Assembly: GCA_030740335.1 (NCBI GenBank)
Contig: JASLXL010000180.1
Location: forward strand, 1 to 7,342
Direction: 5' to 3'
DNA length: 7,342 bases
Source of the DNA: SAR202 cluster bacterium
Lineage (GTDB): Bacteria > Chloroflexota > Dehalococcoidia > SAR202 > CAJWER01
Part shown: piece by piece, positions 1-4,066 of the stretch
Layout: every line of letters begins with the position of its first letter
Position numbering within the stretch: the first letter of the stretch is position 1
Translations under genes and position numbers: made by a program
Notes under the pieces: model-generated
The model's database searches: none
The model's input: only the letters and a program-made list of their open reading frames with translations
Told to the model about the DNA's origin: nothing

Positions 1-72
1 TACAGCGCAGAAAGGAGGTGAAGGCTCAAACGATCGATAGGCGAAGACTTCATAACCGGACCCTCAGGCAGC

Positions 73-498
73 TCACCCAAGCTCTTCCACACCTCTGATC
101 TCTCGGGTCCCAAACTGTCCCATTTGTGCTGGTCGCCAACAGTCGTGAGTGACTTTGGTGCCGTTACCTTGGGGAGACATACGAAACCACCACTGAATAC
201 GGCGGACTTGATCCGGAAGGGCCGGATTTACGATCCATGAGAATGATTTGGGAGGGTCATAGGTGACCACAACGGACTCCGCCGTTAGGTCCCTAGTACT
301 GCCGTCAGCCATCTTGACGGTCTCCTCGGCAGGAATGCGGGTACCTGTTCCGACGGGACCGGCGGGTGCCTGGCCAACCTTGTTGAGTTCCTTACTGCCG
401 GCCAGTTCGACATGCTTTGCCGGGTTGCTCACTAAGTCGAATATCGCCTGCGGGGTTGCGTCAATTGTGATTTCAGTGCTGTAAGAAAAATCTATCAT
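73..498 (-). CDS. SRPBCC-fold (polyketide cyclase/START-like) protein, C-terminus possibly frameshifted
   Basis: The 141-residue product begins with the pattern usual for small SRPBCC proteins (polyketide cyclase_2/AHSA1-like): a first strand 'STEITIDATPQAIFDLVSNP' (7-26), then 'GPVGTGTR' (48-54), a strand ending 'VVVTYDPPKSFSW' (76-88), and 'RRIQWWFRMSPQGNGTKVTHD' (99-119). The fold makes a helix-grip pocket for a hydrophobic ligand; the ligand cannot be read from the sequence. ATG is preceded by AGGAGAGG (506-513) with 7 nt spacing, which fixes the start. Family members usually end in a long C-terminal helix packed against the sheet. Here the frame stops at residue 141 without an obvious helix, and the +1 frame stays open from about position 140 to the window edge, so a frameshift is possible. 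The fold assignment is firm; enzymatic or transport function is unknown. Confidence 0.8.
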   Translation of the reverse strand: MIDFSYSTEITIDATPQAIFDLVSNPAKHVELAGSKELNKVGQAPAGPVGTGTRIPAEETVKMADGSTRDLTAESVVVTYDPPKSFSWIVNPALPDQVRRIQWWFRMSPQGNGTKVTHDCWRPAQMGQFGTREIRGVEELG

Positions 499-518
499 CT
501 GTCTGCCTCTCCTAATGA

Positions 519-548
519 TTTATTGTGATCCGACATTTCCCATATCAA
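519..548 (-). promoter_or_regulatory. Possible sigma-70 promoter of the SRPBCC gene
   Basis: Read on the minus strand, TTGATA (543-548, 5 of 6 consensus bases) and AATAAA (519-524, 4 of 6) are separated by 18 nt and lie just before the Shine-Dalgarno sequence at 506-513. The leader would be very short. The match is moderate, so this is a candidate only. Confidence 0.3.
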
Positions 549-549
549 A

Positions 550-566
550 TCTTGGGCGTCCCAAGA
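550..566. promoter_or_regulatory. Operator-like dyad abutting the SRPBCC promoter
   Basis: TCTTGGG-CGT-CCCAAGA is a perfect 7 bp inverted repeat with a 3 bp centre. It sits directly upstream of the putative -35 box (543-548) of the minus-strand SRPBCC gene. The position suits a regulator binding site; as RNA its loop would be only 3 nt. No regulator can be named from the sequence. Confidence 0.35.
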
Positions 567-847
567 ACGGACGATGCTTGACGGCGAGGACGATCTCAAC
601 ACGTCGGAGCATTGGCGATCTTCCAAGCGCTCTGGTTTCGCCGGGTGCCCGCGCTCGACACCCGTCCGTCGCCAACTCGTCTCCTTTCTTCCTCCCTCGG
701 TCTGGAGGCCTCGAGGGCTGCGCCCTCATGGTGCCGATGGTGCAATACCCGGACTGGATCCTACCCCGTAGATGTTAGTGGCAGTGGCTTACCGTTAATA
801 GGTGCATATGCATTACTTATGTCGCGGAGGTAGGCGAATATCAGCAT

Positions 848-1534
848 CTAGATGATCCGCTGACGGGACGCGTAGACCACTCCCTGGAGGCGGCTGGTGA
901 CCCCCAGTTTCGTTAGGAGCCTTGATACATGGTTTCGTGCGGTGAGGGGCCGTATACCCAGGGTCTCGGCGATCTGCTGGGTGCTGGTGCCGGCCGCCAG
1001 CAGGCGGAGCACCTGTGTCTCTCGCCTCGAGAGCTTCGGTAGAGGTACGGCGACCTCTTCGGCTTCCTCCACTGGGTCGGAGTTCGTCTCGTTCAATAGT
1101 TGGTGGAGCGTGATGCTGGCCTTTCGAGCGAATTCCTCGGTGCGGCGGCTTGCGCTCACATCCCGAAAAAGGTGAAGGACTTGAAAGTCGTGCCGGTTCT
1201 TCCTGGCCACAGCCACGGTCACGTTTATGCGCGTGTCCTGGCCTGTTGGAGCGATGCACAGAAGATCGTGGTCCGGTGTAGGGTGGCCGCGGCGGGCGTT
1301 GGCCATCACGGGACAATCAGGCCTACAAACGCTGTAGTTCTCCGCGTCTCTCCCGCCCAAAACCTCGTAGCAGAATTTGCCGACCACATCCTTGGCCACA
1401 TGACCAAGCAATCGCTCGGCGCTGGCGCTGCAATACACGATTTCCTGGTGGGGGTCTACGGCAAAGGCCCCGTCGTCGGTCTGAAGGTCCCGCCAGTTGT
1501 GAACGTCCAAGCTATGCGAGCGGCCTTTTGACAT
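848..1534 (-). CDS. PAS-LuxR family transcriptional regulator with a cysteine cluster
   Basis: This 228-residue regulator has an N-terminal PAS sensor (about 15-128; 'GAFAVDPHQEIVYCSASAERLLG', ending 'VLHLFRDVSASR') and a C-terminal LuxR/GerE helix-turn-helix (about 167-228; 'LSRRETQVLRLLAAGTSTQQ', with recognition-helix region 'LTARNHVSRLLTKLG'). There is no receiver domain with phospho-acceptor aspartate, so sensing is probably by ligand or redox state through PAS. The PAS domain has Cys55, Cys70 and Cys74 in the pattern C-x14-C-x3-C-P, with further Cys35 and Cys93; such clusters can bind metal or form disulfides, which is inference here. ATG at 1534 is chosen because GGAGGG (1539-1544) precedes it with good spacing; the upstream in-frame GTG at 1567 has no such signal. 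The gene is divergent from the LLM oxidoreductase at 1817, a likely target. Confidence 0.88.
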   Translation of the reverse strand: MSKGRSHSLDVHNWRDLQTDDGAFAVDPHQEIVYCSASAERLLGHVAKDVVGKFCYEVLGGRDAENYSVCRPDCPVMANARRGHPTPDHDLLCIAPTGQDTRINVTVAVARKNRHDFQVLHLFRDVSASRRTEEFARKASITLHQLLNETNSDPVEEAEEVAVPLPKLSRRETQVLRLLAAGTSTQQIAETLGIRPLTARNHVSRLLTKLGVTSRLQGVVYASRQRII

Positions 1535-1538
1535 CAGA

Positions 1539-1544
1539 CCCTCC
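1539..1544 (-). promoter_or_regulatory. Ribosome binding site that decides the PAS-LuxR start
   Basis: GGAGGG on the minus strand lies 4 nt before ATG at 1534-1532. A longer in-frame GTG start at 1567 would put this strong Shine-Dalgarno inside the coding sequence, so the shorter 228-residue protein is preferred. Confidence 0.75.
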
Positions 1545-1557
1545 AGAAAGTAAAATG

Positions 1558-1587
1558 ATGATAACACACCAATACTTCTGGCAACAA
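1558..1587 (-). promoter_or_regulatory. Weak candidate promoter of the PAS-LuxR gene
   Basis: On the minus strand TTGTTG (1582-1587) and TATCAT (1558-1563) are spaced by 18 nt and sit just upstream of the ribosome binding site. Each box matches four of six consensus bases, so the call is tentative. Confidence 0.25.
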
Positions 1588-1778
1588 GGACCGCAACGGA
1601 TTGTCGCTCCGTAGGAGGTCAAACCTGAGCAAAGGTGATACATCCCAGACTGACACCACTTCGTGGTATGCCGATGTGGCTCGCCCTTCCTGCTGGCTTG
1701 CCACAGGACATTCCAAGCGCGCCGCGGTCAGGGACTCCACTGGCGGTTAGGTGCTCACCCGCTGCGATTAGGTCTGCC

Positions 1779-1799
1779 AAGATGCTCCAGTAGCATCTT
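1779..1799 (+). promoter_or_regulatory. 8 bp inverted repeat just before the LLM ribosome binding site
   Basis: AAGATGCT-CCAGT-AGCATCTT is a perfect 8 bp inverted repeat with a 5 nt loop. It ends 4 nt before the Shine-Dalgarno GGAGG (1804-1808) of the LLM gene. In RNA it would be a stable hairpin next to the ribosome binding site; in DNA it could be an operator, for example for the divergently encoded LuxR regulator. The sequence alone cannot separate these. Confidence 0.45.
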
Positions 1800-1816
1800 C
1801 CACGGAGGATTAGGCC

Positions 1817-2728
1817 ATGGCACAACCGCGCGCCCGTCATGAACCGCTGTTCGGGATCAGCGTCGAACCCGTTGCCGAAGGGATAGAAATGATGTTCGAG
1901 GTCGCCCGGATCGCCGATGAGCACGAACTCGACCTTCTAGCTGTCCAGGACCACCCCTATCTCTCTAACTACCTTGATGCTTGGACATTGCTGGTTGCCC
2001 TGGCGACGTCCACCAACCACATCTCGGTAATGCCCAACGTGATAAACCTACCCCTACGTACTCCCGCCATGGTCGCTAAGGCAGCTGCTACTCTTTCCCT
2101 CCTCTCGGGTGGCCGTATCGAGCTGGGAGTTGGGGCGGGGATTTTTGCAGACGGTATCGAAGCCTATGGAGGTCCGCGGCGCACGCGTGGTGAGACCGTC
2201 GATGCCTTCAAAGAAGCGGTCACGGTTATGCGTGCCCTGTGGAATGTTGAGGCCGACGGCCTGTACGAAGGTCACTATTACTACTTGCGGGGCTCTAAAT
2301 CGGGGCCGCCTCCAGCGAAGCCCATACGCATCTGGGCGGGTGCCTACGGACCCCGTATGTTGCAACTGACCGGAGCTATGTGTGATGGATGGACACCGTC
2401 GAACACCTTCGCACTCCCCGAAAACATTCCGGAAATGCAAAGGATGATTGACAATGGAGCCCGTGGAGCTGGGCGGGATCCTGCTCAGGTTCGACGAGGG
2501 TACAACCTGATGGGAATTATCACGGATGCCCCTGAAACCAGGGATGACAACTGGCTTGTAACGACACCCGAGGGCTGGGTGGATGCCCTCGTTGGCTACT
2601 ACCGGGACCTAGGTCTGGACTCGTTTATTCTTTGGCCACCAACCCCAGATGCGGTCAACCAGACACAAAGATTCGTCACTGAAGTGGTACCCCAGGCAAA
2701 AAGGGCGATCTCTAAACTCCGGATGTAG
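1817..2728 (+). CDS. LLM class (luciferase-like) flavin/F420-dependent oxidoreductase
   Basis: The 303-residue product is a bacterial luciferase-like TIM-barrel enzyme. Visible family features are the first strand 'LFGISVEP' (11-18), 'LDLLAVQDHPY' (38-48), the core 'NLPLRTPAMVAKAAATLSLL' followed by 'SGGRIELGVGAG' (77-108), 'RGETVDAFKEAVTVMRALW' and 'GLYEGHYYYL' (124-157), and 'PIRIWAGAYGPRMLQLTGAM' followed by 'CDGW' (169-192). Length fits the family (about 290-350). Members use reduced FMN or coenzyme F420 for monooxygenation or hydride transfer; cofactor and substrate are not decided here. The enzyme is soluble, with no signal peptide. ATG has a strong GGAGG (1804-1808) at 8 nt spacing. 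SAR202 Chloroflexota are known for many paralogs of flavin-dependent monooxygenases linked to resistant organic matter, consistent with this context. It stands alone downstream of the divergent PAS-LuxR regulator, and no cotranscribed gene follows. Confidence 0.9.
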   Translation: MAQPRARHEPLFGISVEPVAEGIEMMFEVARIADEHELDLLAVQDHPYLSNYLDAWTLLVALATSTNHISVMPNVINLPLRTPAMVAKAAATLSLLSGGRIELGVGAGIFADGIEAYGGPRRTRGETVDAFKEAVTVMRALWNVEADGLYEGHYYYLRGSKSGPPPAKPIRIWAGAYGPRMLQLTGAMCDGWTPSNTFALPENIPEMQRMIDNGARGAGRDPAQVRRGYNLMGIITDAPETRDDNWLVTTPEGWVDALVGYYRDLGLDSFILWPPTPDAVNQTQRFVTEVVPQAKRAISKLRM

Positions 2729-2737
2729 CTCGCTGTG

Positions 2738-2781
2738 GGTCACTGATGGCATGACCGAGGTGATCGCGGAATCTCGCGATC
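2738..2781 (+). terminator. Hairpins downstream of the LLM gene, possible terminator
   Basis: Two hairpins follow the LLM stop: GGTCA (2738-2742) with TGACC (2752-2756), and the stronger GATCGCG-GAATCT-CGCGATC (2762-2781, 7 bp stem, 6 nt loop). There is no U tract, so intrinsic termination is uncertain; they could also protect the 3' end of the mRNA. Confidence 0.35.
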
Positions 2782-2860
2782 TGTGGTCCCAAAACCGGGG
2801 GCAAGTCACATGAAGTCACATCAATATGACAGAGCGCTTGGACTTCGCGGCCGAACCAGA

Positions 2861-2927
2861 CCAAACAAAGGGTGTGGAAAACGTCGAGCCTGGAGAGAGC
2901 CAGGTAACTGCGTAGCCAAACAAAGGG
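2861..2927. repeat. 12 bp direct repeat CCAAACAAAGGG, two copies
   Basis: CCAAACAAAGGG occurs exactly at 2861-2872 and 2916-2927, 55 bp apart. Between the copies is a 5 bp inverted repeat CCTGG (2889-2893) with CCAGG (2900-2904). Assuming equal base frequencies, an exact 12 bp match this close is not expected by chance in a window of this size, although base composition weakens that estimate. Its role is unknown. Confidence 0.5.
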
Positions 2928-3018
2928 ACGTTGTTTGAGGCCCGCGTTTGCTCCTCGCCGAATGGTTGTCTAGCCTTCATTGTTTTCAGGGCCCTCCTGC
3001 AACCGTTCACCTTCGTAG

Positions 3019-3357
3019 CCACGGATGGAGGCGGAGTATTTTGGGAATCTGCTGAGGCCGTGGAACACACCAGTAGAAAATGAACCAAAACCAACTCCTT
3101 CTGACCCGCCTGACATGCGCCCTCTGCAGCTACGGCGCAAGGCGTCCACCCTTCAGAGTGTTTTCGGCGCCCAAGGCCACTTGCGATGCGGGGTTTCCAA
3201 TCACTAGCCAGGGCCTGTGTCCGACTGTCGTCTTTACAGCCGGGGACCAACCTCGCCGCGGTTTTGGCCCTTGTTGCTCTCCCAGTCTGCATCGAGGCCA
3301 TAACTCGGTCCGCTGCTCACAGCCAAGGGCTCTACATTTTCGTGTTAGCCGCTTGGC
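3019..3357 (-). ncRNA. Candidate structured RNA (hairpin cluster), family not recognised
   Basis: Seven inverted repeats lie within 340 bp: CCACGG/CCGTGG (3019-3024, 3058-3063); GGCGC/GCGCC (3134-3138, 3167-3171) enclosing a hairpin at 3147-3160; CAAG-GCCA-CTTG (3172-3183); 3221-3243 (8 bp stem); 3244-3270 (bulged stem); CGAG/CTCG (3293-3307); and 3322-3357, where GCCAAG/CTTGGC, GGCT/AGCC and ACA/TGT stack to 13 bp around a 6 nt loop. In the hairpins at 3221-3243 and 3147-3160 the only imperfect pair is a G-U wobble on the minus strand but an A-C mismatch on the plus strand, which favours minus-strand RNA. I do not recognise tmRNA, RNase P, SRP, 6S or group II domain V signatures. The hairpins were found by eye, so this is a hypothesis. 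Confidence 0.25.
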
Positions 3358-3565
3358 ATGTTCCCAGGCTTTACTGCCCCGGGGTTTTGGCTCCAATTTC
3401 CATCCATTGCTGACAGCCTACACCCATGGATCACCTCTGGGGATGGCCTCCAACCTCGCCAGGTGTCGCCTCGCCGGTGCCAAGATAGGCTCTGGACCAA
3501 TGCTGAAAATGACCGTAATAGCGTCATCTTGAGTCCCATGTTCAAGAAAACCATCGCACCCCCAT

Positions 3566-3575
3566 AGTCATGACT
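3566..3575. promoter_or_regulatory. 10 bp palindrome upstream of the consensus promoter
   Basis: AGTCATGACT is a perfect palindrome, 56 bp upstream of the -35 box at 3631 and next to the inverted repeat at 3578-3600. It may be a regulator half of a composite control region; chance occurrence is also possible. Confidence 0.3.
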
Positions 3576-3577
3576 GG

Positions 3578-3600
3578 TTGAACTGGGCCATATAGTTCAA
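3578..3600. promoter_or_regulatory. Operator-like inverted repeat TTGAACT-N9-AGTTCAA
   Basis: A perfect 7 bp inverted repeat with a 9 bp spacer ends 30 bp upstream of the -35 box of the consensus promoter. Half-site centres are 16 bp apart, about one and a half helical turns. The position, upstream of -35, would suit an activator. The regulator is unknown. Confidence 0.4.
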
Positions 3601-3630
3601 GCGATACCCATGATGTCGCCGCCCGAGAAT

Positions 3631-3658
3631 TTGACAGACCTCGCAGGTTATGTATAAT
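3631..3658 (+). promoter_or_regulatory. Exact consensus sigma-70 promoter
   Basis: TTGACA (3631-3636) and TATAAT (3653-3658) are separated by 16 bp, and both boxes match the consensus exactly. With equal base frequencies, such a pair at 16-18 bp spacing is expected by chance only a few times per thousand windows of this size, so it is probably real. Transcription would start near 3665 on the plus strand. The next convincing gene is the solute-binding protein at 4067, giving a leader of about 400 nt; alternatively it drives a small RNA. Confidence 0.65.
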
Positions 3659-3682
3659 GGCGTCTGCCCTGCTACACGCCGT
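3657..3682 (+). other. Hairpin overlapping the start of the putative transcript
   Basis: Bases 3657-3663 can pair with 3676-3682 (core GGCGT/ACGCC plus a wobble and an A-T pair), forming a 7 bp stem that includes the expected start site of the consensus promoter. Transcripts starting near 3665 would lack part of the left arm, so it may matter only as DNA dyad symmetry. Confidence 0.2.
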
Positions 3683-3871
3683 GAGAGTGAAAGCACCTGC
3701 GGTTCTGCTGTAACGAGCACGAAGAGTTATTCCCCCACTTCTTATGCCTGACGAGGCTTGGCACGCCTTAAGGGCCATTTAGTGAAACCCCCAAGAAAAA
3801 CGGAATGGAGGATGCAGAACTTTGCCTTGTGAAGAGGTCCAAGAAGAGGGGACGGCGACGCGCCTCACCAG

Positions 3872-3897
3872 CGGCGGTCTAATTTAATTGGACGCCG
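3872..3897. promoter_or_regulatory. Imperfect dyad with AT-rich centre in the transporter leader
   Basis: CGGCG and CGCCG arms (3872-3876, 3893-3897) flank a centre of TCTAATTTAATTGGA, in which AATT repeats are also symmetric. With one bulged G and one wobble pair it forms an extended dyad. It could be an operator or an RNA hairpin in the leader of the solute-binding protein gene. Confidence 0.3.
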
Positions 3898-3960
3898 AGC
3901 TTTCCCCAACCCGATCTTGCTGAACCGTGAGTAGGCCCAAAAACCGTACGAGGGTTAGTT

Positions 3961-3990
3961 TCCCTTCCGTTATAAGGGATTCAAGGGATT
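3961..3990 (+). repeat. Small hairpin and 9 bp tandem repeat before the binding-protein gene
   Basis: TCCCTT (3961-3966) can pair with AAGGGA (3974-3979), and AAGGGATT recurs at 3974-3981 and 3983-3990 with a 9 bp period. Either copy of GGGA could pair with TCCC, so alternative hairpins are possible in the leader RNA. No known riboswitch motif was recognised. Confidence 0.25.
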
Positions 3991-4052
3991 TGGCCCAACC
4001 GCGCCGTTTTCGCATACGTTTGGCCGTTTGTGCGAGGAGCGGCAATCCAATA

Positions 4053-4058
4053 GGGAGG
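4053..4058 (+). promoter_or_regulatory. Ribosome binding site that decides the binding-protein start
   Basis: GGGAGG lies 8 nt before ATG at 4067. The frame is also open upstream to a TTG at 4028, but that start has no Shine-Dalgarno and would add residues before the signal peptide, so ATG 4067 is chosen. Confidence 0.8.
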
Positions 4059-4066
4059 TAGCATTT

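Larger units (their letters stand above)
514..847. other. Intergenic stretch with no convincing gene
   Basis: Between the two minus-strand genes, short open frames overlap on both strands with no ribosome binding sites or family resemblance. Visible here are the promoter and dyad in front of the SRPBCC gene, a GC-rich hairpin GAGGGC-TGC-GCCCTC (713-727) next to the palindrome GAGGCCTC (705-712), and the 10 bp palindrome TGCATATGCA (803-812). The hairpin could end transcription from the LuxR gene but has no U tract. Confidence 0.5.
2729..4066. other. Long stretch without a recognisable protein gene
   Basis: Every open frame here is short, lacks a good ribosome binding site and competes with frames on the other strand; none resembles a known family. 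The stretch holds the hairpins after the LLM gene, a 10 bp tandem repeat (AAGTCACAT at 2803-2811 and 2813-2821), a 12 bp direct repeat (2861-2872 and 2916-2927), a cluster of hairpins (3019-3357), two palindromes and a consensus promoter (3566-3658), and leader structures (3657-3979). It may contain decayed genes, a structured RNA, or both. Confidence 0.5.

Noticed and set aside
9..20. AGAAAGGAGGTGA, a perfect complement of the 16S rRNA 3' tail, on the plus strand
   Set aside because: No start codon follows at proper spacing, and the sequence upstream on the other strand does not match a 16S rRNA end. It is probably chance within the minus-strand coding region.
813..1316. 167-codon open frame on the minus strand overlapping the PAS-LuxR gene
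   Set aside because: It lies in another frame of a clear PAS-LuxR gene and its translation is low-complexity Arg/Pro/Gly-rich.
1635..1793. 52-residue plus-strand open frame starting GTG between the two divergent genes
   Set aside because: The nearest strong Shine-Dalgarno (1613-1617) is 17 nt away, the frame competes with one on the minus strand, and the product resembles nothing known.
2816..3567. Several open frames of 60-161 codons on both strands
   Set aside because: They overlap each other in all directions, lack ribosome binding sites and family motifs, and fall in a hairpin-rich stretch. A decayed gene cannot be excluded.
3744..3782. 12-codon open frame downstream of the consensus promoter, possible leader peptide
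   Set aside because: It lacks a convincing Shine-Dalgarno and has no run of regulatory codons typical of attenuation.
3805..3882. 25-residue small open frame ending in a basic stretch (KRSKKRGRRR)
   Set aside because: No ribosome binding site precedes the ATG, and there is no evidence beyond the open frame itself.
3901..3960. Sequence with ACCGTACG resembling part of group II intron domain V
   Set aside because: The 34 nt domain V hairpin with its GAAA loop and catalytic triad cannot be formed on either strand, and no reverse transcriptase is present.
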